Of a DNA stretch of 64,000 nucleotides, positions 48,035 to 57,564 are shown in pieces. How positions within the stretch are numbered: position 1 is the first letter of the stretch; each line of letters starts with the position of its first letter. Source of the DNA: Bacteroidales bacterium (lineage in GTDB: Bacteria; Bacteroidota; Bacteroidia; Bacteroidales; UBA12077); the NCBI GenBank assembly GCA_027859205.1, contig JAQIBH010000202.1:1-64000 (forward strand). The letters are read 5' to 3'. The translations under genes were made by a program, and so were the position numbers. The notes beneath the pieces were generated by a model. That model ran no database searches. It was not told where the DNA came from and saw nothing but the letters and a program-made list of their open reading frames with translations.

Positions 48035-51000
48035 ATGTTTAAAACACTATTTTTGATACTAATAAGTGCCTTCTTCTCAATTCATTCTTCTTTGAGTCAA
48101 CAGTATTATTCTAGAAATTATACAATTAATAATGGGCTGCCTGATAATTGTATTCAAGATCTTTATAAAGATAGTAGAGGCTTCCTTTGGATTGGTACTA
48201 ATGCCGGTCTTTCTAGATTTGATGGCGAGAATTTCAATGTTTATACATCTCAAGATGGTTTAATTGGAGATAAAATAAGCTCTATTACAGAAAGTGAAAA
48301 AGGAAGTATTTGGGTTGGCTGTTACGGTAGTGGTATTTCTAAATTAAATGGTAAAGAAATTATATCATACAATACTTCTTCAGGTTTAATTTCAAACGAA
48401 GTAAGAAAAATCCATTACTCGGTTAAGTATAAAATATTGCTTATTGGAACTGAAAATGGCTTAACAATTTATGATAATGAAAGATTTTTCTCGTTTCACG
48501 AAAAGCTTAAAAATGTTGATGAAAGACTGCAAATTAATAGTTTTATTGAAAAAGACGATTTTATTTATGTTTTTACAAATGGAAGTGGTTTGTATAAGTA
48601 CATTCCAAAATCACGAGATTTAATTAGAATTTCTGAATATAATACTTTGAATAAACCTTATATTAATTCTGCATTTATTTCAAATAATGGCGATACTTTA
48701 TTAAGCAAATATCAAGGGAATCTCATTTCGCTTAAAAACGGGAGAATTAATACATTAAATAATATAGGTCGCATTACAGATTACATTGAGGATAACGAAA
48801 ATAATATATGGATATCTTCCTGGAGCAATAATTATACGAATACAGGAGGATTATTTAAATATGATAGTATTGGGATTACAAATTTCGGCAAGTATCTTAA
48901 TATTAACTCCAGTAATATTTTATCACTTGAATATGATGATACAGAAAATCTTTTATGGATAGGTACTAAAGACGAAGGACTTTATTTATATCCATTAGCT
49001 AATTTTTCGTACTATAAAGCTCAAGATTTTAATTTAACTGAGTTTGATATAGGAGATTTAATTGCAGATAATTCAAATAATCTTTGGATAGCAACAAAAA
49101 AAAGTATCATAAAAAAATATGGTAATGATTATTATAAAATATTTGGTTTTGATTTATTTAAATCGGCATTTGAGTATTTTGTTAAAAATACAATCAAAAC
49201 TAAATACAATTATTTAATTGATAAGGATGGCTCTTTTGAAAAATACCAGCAAAAAATTTCAAAAGGTACATATCCTTTCCCAAATCCTTATAGAAGAGTT
49301 AATAGTGAAATATTACCTGCAAAAAGTCTTTATAAACCTTTAAAATATGAAATTTTAATAAATAAAGAAATAGAGGAATTAAACTCTGTTACTTTAGATT
49401 CAAATGAAAATATTTGGGTAGGAAGTAATGTTGGGATTTTTAAAATTGATAGAAAGACAAATGGAATTTTGTATTTTGATATGGAGGGAAATCAATTTAG
49501 TTGTTTTTCAATGGATTCAAATAGCATAATTTATGGTGGAAGTTGGGCTGATTTATTTATTTACCCGGATATAGTAGGAAATTCCAACTTTAATTTATTT
49601 AATTATTACGAACAAAAGAGTCCCATAAATATTAACAAAATAAAAATTCAAGATGATAAGGTTTGGTTTATTAGCTCTAATCGTGGATTGTTTTTGTATT
49701 ATCGAGATAAATTTTATTCAACTTATTTTGATAAATCAATTGAATATCATGATTTTAATGATATATGTTTTGATAATTTAGGGAACATAATTATTGGCGG
49801 GAATAATGGTAAAATATACATAGCAGAGTTTTTGAATGATGGTATACTTATTAAATTCGAGATTGATAAGAGGAGTGGATTGAAAGGAACAAGCATAAGG
49901 TTTTTAAATTGCACTTATGATAATATATTAATTGCAGGTACTAACGCTGGATTAAATTTAATTGATCTCAATGTTTTGTATAAAACAGGAAAAATTTCCA
50001 TAAAAACTATTGATGAATCGAAAGGATTCGTAGATTATTCAGGACAAACATCCTTAATACAAGATTCTACATATTTATGGATTGGATCAGAAAAAAACCT
50101 TATTAAAGCTTCACTTGAGCAACTAAAAGCTAAAAAATCAAAAAAAGTTAGTTTCTATATTAAATCAATAGAAATCAACAATGAACAAATAGATATTGAA
50201 TCATTGGTGGACATAGATATATGGACAAATATTCCAAGATCAAATTTTAAACTACCATATAATAAAAATTCAATTACTATAAATTACGATGTTATAAAGT
50301 TTTTGGATCATGACAACTCAAATTTTAGTTATAAACTGGAAGGATATCATAAAAAATGGATTAAAGATAATAATGATAGAAGAATTATTTTCCAAAACTT
50401 GAATTCCGGAAAATACAGATTAAGGATTAAAGTATTAAACGAAAACGATGATATAGCCTACCAGGAGTTACTCTTGAGCTTTACTATTTTACGACCATTT
50501 TGGCTTAAATGGTGGTTTATAGGTCTAACTTTAATTTTTATATTATTACTAATTTGGTTAATGATTTATTTAAGATCTCAATCAATAAAAAAATATGAGC
50601 GTCAGAAATCAGAAATCTCTGAGCGAATCTCTGAATTTGAAATGAAAGCATTAAGAGCACAAATGAATCCTCATTTTATTTTTAATGTAATTAATTCTAT
50701 TCAAAATTATATGCTTGATAATAATGTTGATGCTGCTTTAAATTACCTTTCCGATTTTGCAAAACTAATAAGACTAACACTAGATAACGTTTCGAAAAAA
50801 CAAATATCATTAGAAGAAGAATTAAAATATTTAAAGTACTACGTTAATTTGGAACAAATGCGATTTGATAAAAAATTCGAGATCAATATAATTGTCCCAG
50901 CTGAATTTGAGAATAGAAGATTCATAATCCCTTCAATGATATTACAACCTTATGTTGAAAATTCTATTAAGCATGGATTTACGTTTAAAAATGAAGGTGG

Positions 51001-51265
51001 AAAAATTCATCTCGAATTTCTGGTTTCCGATGATAATATTTTAAAATGTATTATTGAAGACAATGGAATAGGTCGTAAAAAAGCCAGAGAGCTTAATAAA
51101 GGTAAAATGAATCAAAGTTCAAAAGGTACTTTTATTACAAATGAAAGACTATCATTGTTAAATCAAACTAAGCAAAGAAAAGGTTATAAAGTTGAGATTA
51201 TTGATTTATACGATGAATATCATTTAGCTAGAGGTACTCGTGTTGAAATATTTATTCCAGTATAA
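48035..51265 (+). CDS. Two-component regulator propeller + Y_Y_Y + LytS-type histidine kinase
   Basis: Propeller repeats (GLPDNCIQDLYKDSRGFLWIGTNAGLSRFDG), ALRAQMNPHFIFNVINSIQNY, PYVENSIKHG. Confidence 0.93.
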   Translation: MFKTLFLILISAFFSIHSSLSQQYYSRNYTINNGLPDNCIQDLYKDSRGFLWIGTNAGLSRFDGENFNVYTSQDGLIGDKISSITESEKGSIWVGCYGSGISKLNGKEIISYNTSSGLISNEVRKIHYSVKYKILLIGTENGLTIYDNERFFSFHEKLKNVDERLQINSFIEKDDFIYVFTNGSGLYKYIPKSRDLIRISEYNTLNKPYINSAFISNNGDTLLSKYQGNLISLKNGRINTLNNIGRITDYIEDNENNIWISSWSNNYTNTGGLFKYDSIGITNFGKYLNINSSNILSLEYDDTENLLWIGTKDEGLYLYPLANFSYYKAQDFNLTEFDIGDLIADNSNNLWIATKKSIIKKYGNDYYKIFGFDLFKSAFEYFVKNTIKTKYNYLIDKDGSFEKYQQKISKGTYPFPNPYRRVNSEILPAKSLYKPLKYEILINKEIEELNSVTLDSNENIWVGSNVGIFKIDRKTNGILYFDMEGNQFSCFSMDSNSIIYGGSWADLFIYPDIVGNSNFNLFNYYEQKSPININKIKIQDDKVWFISSNRGLFLYYRDKFYSTYFDKSIEYHDFNDICFDNLGNIIIGGNNGKIYIAEFLNDGILIKFEIDKRSGLKGTSIRFLNCTYDNILIAGTNAGLNLIDLNVLYKTGKISIKTIDESKGFVDYSGQTSLIQDSTYLWIGSEKNLIKASLEQLKAKKSKKVSFYIKSIEINNEQIDIESLVDIDIWTNIPRSNFKLPYNKNSITINYDVIKFLDHDNSNFSYKLEGYHKKWIKDNNDRRIIFQNLNSGKYRLRIKVLNENDDIAYQELLLSFTILRPFWLKWWFIGLTLIFILLLIWLMIYLRSQSIKKYERQKSEISERISEFEMKALRAQMNPHFIFNVINSIQNYMLDNNVDAALNYLSDFAKLIRLTLDNVSKKQISLEEELKYLKYYVNLEQMRFDKKFEINIIVPAEFENRRFIIPSMILQPYVENSIKHGFTFKNEGGKIHLEFLVSDDNILKCIIEDNGIGRKKARELNKGKMNQSSKGTFITNERLSLLNQTKQRKGYKVEIIDLYDEYHLARGTRVEIFIPV

Positions 51266-51266
51266 A

Positions 51267-51294
51267 AAAAGGCTCAAATCTGGTTGAGCCTTTT
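51267..51294. terminator. Bidirectional intrinsic terminator
   Basis: AAAAGGCTCAAATCTGGTTGAGCCTTTT. Confidence 0.8.
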
Positions 51295-51306
51295 CTATAT
51301 TTTAAA

Positions 51307-52203
51307 TTAATTATTTTTAAGTAAATAAGTAATAAAATTTTTTCCTTCTATCTGAGTATATTTAAATGAAGTTTCTCCATCAAAGGTTACATTCTTAAGA
51401 TTTACAGGATCATAAAATTTTGAATATTTGAAATCAGCAAAATCATCGAAGTATGTATTTTCAAAATTTACTCCATTAGGGAATTTAGTATACTTAAATA
51501 CAGCTTCTGAATGGAATTTAGCTCCAGAAAAATTAACAAAGTCATCAAAATTGGCGTATTTAAAATCAGCCTTTCCGTAAAACTCACAATTACTAAAATT
51601 GATCTTATCCTCGAATTCAGTATATTTAAAATTAGCTTCTTCTCTAAATTTTGAATTGCTAAAGTTTGTGTTCAATGGGAATTTAGCATATTTAAAATTT
51701 GACTCGTCTTCGAATGTCGAATTTGTGAAATCTATTTCTGATACGAATTTAGTATATTTAAAAAGCGCTTCTTCTTCAAAAGTGGTTTTAGTGAATGCAG
51801 CATTTTTATCAAACTTAGAATATTTTATAAGAAAATCATTTTTAAATGTACAATTAATGAATTCAACGCTTTCATGAAACATTGCAATGTGCAATTCGTT
51901 TTTTAAGTCATCGTTGAAATAAGCAATAAATTTTCCATCGAAAGAGCAATTAGTAAATTTTAGGGGTGCATTCACATGATATTTATATGAAACATTATCT
52001 TTTGAAATTATTTCAACCTCAGTGTTCTTTTCTTTGTCTTTTATTAACCTGAAATCTAAATCTCCAGAAATAGTGACATTTGCGTAAATTGCAGCTTCTC
52101 CTTTATTAAGTTTTTCTATAACTTCATTAGCATCTACACTTACTTGCATATATGCTAAGAACGGGGAAGTTATTAATACAATTATTAAAAGTAAATTTTT
52201 CAT
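51307..52203 (-). CDS. Secreted pentapeptide-repeat-like protein
   Basis: Regular ~20-aa units FKYTKF...FxNxxF repeated; signal peptide. Confidence 0.8.
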   Translation of the reverse strand: MKNLLLIIVLITSPFLAYMQVSVDANEVIEKLNKGEAAIYANVTISGDLDFRLIKDKEKNTEVEIISKDNVSYKYHVNAPLKFTNCSFDGKFIAYFNDDLKNELHIAMFHESVEFINCTFKNDFLIKYSKFDKNAAFTKTTFEEEALFKYTKFVSEIDFTNSTFEDESNFKYAKFPLNTNFSNSKFREEANFKYTEFEDKINFSNCEFYGKADFKYANFDDFVNFSGAKFHSEAVFKYTKFPNGVNFENTYFDDFADFKYSKFYDPVNLKNVTFDGETSFKYTQIEGKNFITYLLKNN

Positions 52204-52273
52204 CTTAATTTAGTTTAGTTTTAATTGATTTAACTAATGACGAATGTTTTTTTTAATTGATGCAAGTCTGAGT

Positions 52274-52639
52274 TTATTTTCTATTCTCAATTTTATTTAT
52301 CTTTTCAAGTAAGATTTTTTGATCTTGTTTTAAGCTCCTTATCGTTTCCAATATTTCCATTTGAACAGGATTTTGTGATGATAAGTTTCTCATTTCTTCG
52401 CTCCGAATTCCTAATCTTGAGTCCCAATATCCAAGTAATAGAGCAAAAAATATAAAAAGAATAATTAATACAGGAATTGTGATATATACATTTGCGATTA
52501 GAAAAATTCCAATTCCGGTATTTTTTATAGCTCCAAGAAAAATTGTAACCATCATAAAAAGATTGATATATCCAATATACATTTTCGATCTGTCAAGATA
52601 AACCTTCCATCGAATTAAAGATTTTTTATTTACTCTCAT
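52274..52639 (-). CDS. Small membrane protein with two TM helices
   Basis: Two hydrophobic segments and C-terminal coiled coil. Confidence 0.6.
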   Translation of the reverse strand: MRVNKKSLIRWKVYLDRSKMYIGYINLFMMVTIFLGAIKNTGIGIFLIANVYITIPVLIILFIFFALLLGYWDSRLGIRSEEMRNLSSQNPVQMEILETIRSLKQDQKILLEKINKIENRK

Positions 52640-52745
52640 AATTTTAACGTTTTATGTAAAGTTAGATATAAAACCTTATAAAATAGAAATGAGTATCCGC
52701 TTTATTAAGTAATTAGCAAATACTCATTTGAACATGATTAAAAAA

Positions 52746-53201
52746 CTAATGCCTATAGTAAATTTTACTAACTATTTTCCATCCGTCATTAAATTTATAT
52801 AATTGTAAATAATCAGTAAAAAGAAGTTCCTTGTTTCTATTTAATTGAATTTTAGCCATTGCAGCATTACCTGTAATATCTATTAATAAATAATCGCAAG
52901 TAATTTTTTGCTCTTCTGTTGGAGGAGTAGGATCGGAGACTTTCCTTTGTTCAAAAGATTGCACCCAACTATAAATAGGAAATTTCGTAAGCATATTGTC
53001 TCTTACTCCTAATAAATTAAAACCAGGGTGAAAACCATCCACAATGTCTTCAACATTACCTTTGTTTTGTAATCCATCAACATAAGCGGTTTGAATTACA
53101 TTTTGAATTTCTTTTTTTTCATTTTCTGTTTCTTGAGCTTGAATAAAATTAAAAGCACAAAAAACTAATACCATTAGAATAATCGTTCTTTTCATTTTCA
53201 A
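52746..53201 (-). CDS. NTF2-like (lumazine-binding/SnoaL type) secreted protein
   Basis: IQNVIQTAYVDGLQNKGNVEDIVDGFHPGFNL...DYLQLYKFNDGWKIVSKIYYRH. Confidence 0.8.
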   Translation of the reverse strand: MKMKRTIILMVLVFCAFNFIQAQETENEKKEIQNVIQTAYVDGLQNKGNVEDIVDGFHPGFNLLGVRDNMLTKFPIYSWVQSFEQRKVSDPTPPTEEQKITCDYLLIDITGNAAMAKIQLNRNKELLFTDYLQLYKFNDGWKIVSKIYYRH

Positions 53202-53210
53202 TTTTTTAAG

Positions 53211-53507
53211 TTAACTAGTTTTCTTTCGGTATAAAACCTGAATATACATTGATGACTCAGCTGGTGTAAAAATTTGAATTAACTCCCAACTTTTATCATA
53301 TTCAGCAATGGCTTTTTTTAGTCTGCTAATTCTAGCTAAAGTATTACTGATTTCATCAGCTTCACCATTTAATTCATCCCTTATATCCCAAAGAAATGAT
53401 TCAACTCTAAAATCATAACTAATTTTTTTATCACCAACTTTTAAATGTAATTCAGCTATTTCGTTCTCACTAAATCCTGGAACCGGAATACATAGGTCTT
53501 TTAACAT
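53211..53507 (-). CDS. Conserved hypothetical protein
   Basis: 98-aa ORF with plausible spacing to the following gene. Confidence 0.55.
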   Translation of the reverse strand: MLKDLCIPVPGFSENEIAELHLKVGDKKISYDFRVESFLWDIRDELNGEADEISNTLARISRLKKAIAEYDKSWELIQIFTPAESSMYIQVLYRKKTS

Positions 53508-53632
53508 AATTTTGTCCTTTCATTTAATTAATAATTTTTCTGTCAAATTGATTTGTGAAGGGTTTGTTTATCATGTGTTTTAACTTAAAAATGTTTTTAA
53601 CGTGCTTAATAAGTAATTACTAACATGTTAAA

Positions 53633-53648
53633 TTCAATATGCATGCCA
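53633..53648 (-). promoter_or_regulatory. Weak candidate sigma-54 promoter (GG-N10-GA)
   Basis: Minus strand TGGCATGCATATTGAA; paired UAS upstream at same geometry as 55905-55921. Confidence 0.4.
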
Positions 53649-53714
53649 ATTGACGTAACATTCATGTAGTGAAGCGATTAACTGAAATGGAAGATCGGTA
53701 GGACTAAAATATTT

Positions 53715-53751
53715 TGTTCGACTACGGTCAAGGATTGTACGAATTCGCACA
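53715..53751. promoter_or_regulatory. Candidate tandem UAS for sigma-54 activator
   Basis: TGTTCGACTACGGTCA and TGTACGAATTCGCACA, 21 bp centre to centre. Confidence 0.5.
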
Positions 53752-53780
53752 AAAAAAGAAGCTAAAAAAAGCTTCTTTTT
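53751..53780 (-). terminator. Intrinsic terminator of the ABC operon
   Basis: Minus strand AGAAGCTTTTTTTAGCTTCTTTTTTT. Confidence 0.75.
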
Positions 53781-53785
53781 ATATT

Positions 53786-53873
53786 AAGAAAGAACAAAAG
53801 TGACGTCTAAATTGGGGATCTTATATACTCAAAAATCGGGAAAGTATAGGGGGATATCACTTCTGTCTTTCTT
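53786..53873 (-). other. Long imperfect inverted repeat downstream of ABC ATPase gene (possible structured 3' UTR/RNA)
   Basis: Arms AAGAAAGAACAAAAGTGA / TCACTTCTGTCTTTCTT with one bulge and one mismatch. Confidence 0.5.
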
Positions 53874-53888
53874 AATTTCTTTATATTA

Positions 53889-54572
53889 CTATAAAACTTT
53901 CTTTATATTTTCAGTTACAATATGACCATCAAATAATTGGACAATCCTATGTGCTTTTTCAGCATCTGAAGGCGAGTGAGTAACCATTACAATAGTTGTA
54001 CCTTCGTTATTTAATTCACTTAGTAAATTCATCACTTCTTCCCCATTTGCTGAGTCTAAGTTACCTGTAGGTTCATCAGCTAATATTAATTTTGGATTAG
54101 TAACAACAGCTCTCGAAATAGCAACACGTTGCTGTTGTCCTCCTGATAATTGTTGTGGAAAGTGCTTTTTACGATGCGACATTTTCATTCTGTCAAGAAC
54201 TTCTTCAACTCGCTTTTTCCTTTCAGATGAAGGCATATTTAAGTATAACAATGGAAGTTCCACGTTTTCATATACAGTAAGTTCATCAATTAAGTTAAAA
54301 CTCTGAAAAACAAATCCAATATTTGATTTTCTTAAGTTTGTTCTTTGACGTTCTGAATGCTTCGAAACTTCTTGATCAGTAAAATGCAATTCACCTGCAG
54401 ATGGATTATCTAATAATCCAAGGATGTTTAATAAAGTTGATTTCCCACATCCTGATGGTCCCATTATAGCTACGAATTCTCCAGATTCGATATTCAAATT
54501 TACTTTGTTCAGAGCAGTAGTTTCTACTTCGTCTGTTCTGAAAACTTTTACTAATTCATTAGTTTTAATCAT
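53889..54572 (-). CDS. ABC transporter ATP-binding protein (MacB/LolD type)
   Basis: Walker A GPSGCGKST, LSGGQQQRVAISRA, LADEPTGNLDS. Confidence 0.95.
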   Translation of the reverse strand: MIKTNELVKVFRTDEVETTALNKVNLNIESGEFVAIMGPSGCGKSTLLNILGLLDNPSAGELHFTDQEVSKHSERQRTNLRKSNIGFVFQSFNLIDELTVYENVELPLLYLNMPSSERKKRVEEVLDRMKMSHRKKHFPQQLSGGQQQRVAISRAVVTNPKLILADEPTGNLDSANGEEVMNLLSELNNEGTTIVMVTHSPSDAEKAHRIVQLFDGHIVTENIKKVL

Positions 54573-54608
54573 GACTGTAAAGTTTTAATTACTATTTTAT
54601 ATAATCTA

Positions 54609-55862
54609 TTATTTTAATATTAATTGATCTACATCATTAAAGTTATCGTAACTTGATACTACTACTTGCTCACCTGGTTGTAATCCTTCAAGAACTTCAT
54701 AATATCTAGGATTTTGACGTCCTATCGAAATACTTCTTTTTACTGCAAGATTTCCGTCTTCATTCACAACATAAACCCATTGTCCACCGGTACTTTGGTA
54801 AAATCCACCTCGAGGTATAAGTACAGCTTGTTTAGATTCTCCTAATTCAATTTTTACTCTAAAGGTCTGACCAATTCTTATCTGGCTTGGTTTTTCCGAA
54901 GTGAATATCATGTCAACAGCAAATCTTCCATTGTTAACTTCAGGATATACTTTGTCAATTTCAAGGGTGTAAGATGACCCTGCAAAATCGAAACTTCCGG
55001 GAAGTCCTTTTCGCACTCTTGCAATATAATGCTCATCTATTTCAACCCTTAATTTATAATTATCAAGTATGTTAATTGCACCTATTCTAAAACCATAACC
55101 AATAACTTGTCCAATTTCAGGGACTAAACTTGCCAATTCACCATTAACAGGTGCTTTCACATTTAGGTTATCCATTCTACCTTGAGTTATTTTAAGGTTT
55201 TGTTGCATACCTTCAATTTGAGCTTCCATCGCTTTTATTCGTACTTTTCTATAAATAGAATCACTTTTTAAGGCTTCTTTAAAAAGATTAAATTGTTGTT
55301 TTGTTGCACTATAAAGTTCAAAAGATTGATCAAAAACTTCCTTTGATATATGCTCGTCTGCTAGCATTTGCATATTATAATCATACTGCCTTTTTTGCAT
55401 TTTAAGCTGACGTTCTGTTTCAATAAGAGTTTGCTTTCGATTAATAGTCTGTAATTCCAATTGAATTTTGGTATTTTCAAATTCATTAATTGATGTTGAA
55501 ACCATAGCTTCATTATTAGAGATTTCGAGAATTAAACCTGTATTACTTAAACGTATAATTACATCGCCCTTTTTTACCATAGTACCCTCATCAATCAATA
55601 TTTCCTCTACTCTTCCACCTTCAATTGCATCAAGGAAAATTGTGCTTATTGGTTCAACAGTTCCAATTTGTGGTATATAATCTTTAAACTCGCTTTCGAT
55701 AATTGATTCAATGGTAATTTTTTCTTTTTCAACGTTTAATTTTGAACTTTTATCACCAAAAAATATATTATAAGCAACCAAGAGAATTAAAACACTCCCG
55801 ACTGTAATCCAGATTGTCTTTTTATTAAGCCATTTATGTTTTTTTTCTATTACTTTATCCAT
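54609..55862 (-). CDS. HlyD/MacA-type periplasmic adaptor subunit
   Basis: N-terminal TM, lipoyl-like halves (EGTMVKKGDVIIRLSN / NVKAPVNGELASLVPEIGQVI), C-terminal adaptor domain. Confidence 0.92.
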   Translation of the reverse strand: MDKVIEKKHKWLNKKTIWITVGSVLILLVAYNIFFGDKSSKLNVEKEKITIESIIESEFKDYIPQIGTVEPISTIFLDAIEGGRVEEILIDEGTMVKKGDVIIRLSNTGLILEISNNEAMVSTSINEFENTKIQLELQTINRKQTLIETERQLKMQKRQYDYNMQMLADEHISKEVFDQSFELYSATKQQFNLFKEALKSDSIYRKVRIKAMEAQIEGMQQNLKITQGRMDNLNVKAPVNGELASLVPEIGQVIGYGFRIGAINILDNYKLRVEIDEHYIARVRKGLPGSFDFAGSSYTLEIDKVYPEVNNGRFAVDMIFTSEKPSQIRIGQTFRVKIELGESKQAVLIPRGGFYQSTGGQWVYVVNEDGNLAVKRSISIGRQNPRYYEVLEGLQPGEQVVVSSYDNFNDVDQLILK

Positions 55863-55904
55863 TATTAAGAATTTTGTAAGATTAATTTAAGTTCGGTCAT
55901 CATT

Positions 55905-55921
55905 ATGCATGAACTATGCCA
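55905..55921 (-). promoter_or_regulatory. Sigma-54 -24/-12 promoter for adaptor-ABC operon
   Basis: Minus strand TGGCATAGTTCATGCAT, GG-N10-GC, ~43 nt before start codon. Confidence 0.7.
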
Positions 55922-55986
55922 AAATATTTACAGATGTGTATTTCAGCGTGTTACAGTGATTTTTGAGTTGGGCTTAAATTTGAAAC

Positions 55987-56024
55987 TGTTCGAAAATGTA
56001 ACAGGTATAGTACGAATACGTACA
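55987..56024. promoter_or_regulatory. Candidate tandem UAS for sigma-54 activator
   Basis: TGTTCGAAAATGTAAC and AGTACGAATACGTACA, 22 bp centre to centre. Confidence 0.5.
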
Positions 56025-56187
56025 CTTGATTTTGTCAACTTTAATTAATTCATTTTTTTCTTCGTTATAATAATTTTATCATCAAATAGCCTACCTTAAA
56101 TATTCGTACTTTTGTATTCAAATTAAATTGTATATTTACAATTGATTCAAATTTACTATTAGTTTAATTATATAGAACATACTTATT

Positions 56188-57564
56188 ATGAGCGAAAAGG
56201 TTGGCAAAATACTGGCAATTGATGATAATGAAGATATATTGTTTGCGTTAAAATTATTACTTAAAAATCATGTAGAGTTAGTTCAAACAGAAACGAATCC
56301 TGAAAGAATTCCTGAACTATTGCATAACGAAAATTATGATGTGATTTTGCTTGACATGAATTTCACAAAAGATGCAATTAGTGGTCAAGAGGGATTTGAT
56401 TGGTTATCAAAAATAGTTGAAATTGAACCGGATTCAGTTGTTGTGTTTATAACAGCGTATGGCGACGCTGAAAAAGCTGTAAAAGCCATAAAGCTGGGCG
56501 CAACTGATTTTGTTTTGAAACCATGGCAAAATGAAAAATTGCTTGCAACTATATCATCAGCAATAAAGCTTAGTAGATCAAAGAGTGAAGCGACCGATTT
56601 AAGATCGAAACAAAAAGAAATAAGTGCTATTCAAGATCAACCATTTCATGAGTTTATTGGTAATTCACCAGAGATGCACCAAGTGTTCTCTACTATTAAT
56701 AAAGTAGCAAAAACAGATGCAAATATTTTTATCCTTGGTGAAAATGGAACAGGAAAAGAGCTTGTTGCAAGAGCATTGCATCGTAACTCTCTAAGAAAAG
56801 ATGAAGTGTTTATTAGTGTAGATCTTGGTTCAATTGCTGAAACCTTATTTGAAAGTGAGCTTTTCGGTCATGTGAGAGGAGCATTTACAGATGCAAAGAA
56901 TGATAAACCCGGACGTTTTGAAATTGCTTCGGGCGGTACACTTTTTCTTGACGAATTGGGGAATCTATCATTACCGATGCAAGCAAAATTATTAACGGTA
57001 CTTGAAAGACGGGAAATAACAAGAGTAGGAGCCAATAAACCTAGTCCAATTGATGTAAGATTAATTTGTGCTACAAATACCAATATTCATCAAATGATTC
57101 AAGACGAATCATTTAGACAAGATTTACTGTATAGAATTAATACAGTTGAAATTCATCTTCCACCTTTACGTGAAAAAGTAAGTGATATTTCGTTGCTGGC
57201 AGATCATTTCTTGGGCGTTTACTTAAAAAAATATCGTAAAAAAATTAAAGGTATAAGTGCTGAAGCAATGAAAAAACTAAATCAGTATCAATGGCCGGGA
57301 AATGTTCGAGAATTACAACATGCCCTTGAAAGAGCTGTTATTATGAGTGATTCGGATACTTTGCAAGCTGAAGACTTTTTACTTACTACTCGTAATGAAA
57401 AGGTAGCTGAAATTGAAATCGATACTTATAATTTAGATGAAGTAGAGAAAAACATAATTGTTAAAGTATTAAAACAAAATCAAGGTAATGTTACCCAGGC
57501 CGCTACAGTTCTTGGACTAACAAGGACATCTTTGTATAGAAGAATGGAAAAATATGGTCTTTAA
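56188..57564 (+). CDS. Sigma-54 dependent response regulator (NtrC family)
   Basis: REC domain, AAA+ (GENGTGKELVARALH, GAFTDA, GGTLFLDELGN), Fis-type HTH. Confidence 0.95.
   Translation: MSEKVGKILAIDDNEDILFALKLLLKNHVELVQTETNPERIPELLHNENYDVILLDMNFTKDAISGQEGFDWLSKIVEIEPDSVVVFITAYGDAEKAVKAIKLGATDFVLKPWQNEKLLATISSAIKLSRSKSEATDLRSKQKEISAIQDQPFHEFIGNSPEMHQVFSTINKVAKTDANIFILGENGTGKELVARALHRNSLRKDEVFISVDLGSIAETLFESELFGHVRGAFTDAKNDKPGRFEIASGGTLFLDELGNLSLPMQAKLLTVLERREITRVGANKPSPIDVRLICATNTNIHQMIQDESFRQDLLYRINTVEIHLPPLREKVSDISLLADHFLGVYLKKYRKKIKGISAEAMKKLNQYQWPGNVRELQHALERAVIMSDSDTLQAEDFLLTTRNEKVAEIEIDTYNLDEVEKNIIVKVLKQNQGNVTQAATVLGLTRTSLYRRMEKYGL

Noticed and set aside
51599-51877. Plus-strand 92-aa ORF with repeats
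   Set aside because: Antisense reflection of the pentapeptide-like repeat gene.
56868-56903. GAFTDA instead of GAFTGA as evidence of a non-sigma-54 activator
   Set aside because: From memory this variant is frequent in Bacteroidota NtrC-type regulators, and a good -24/-12 site lies next door.
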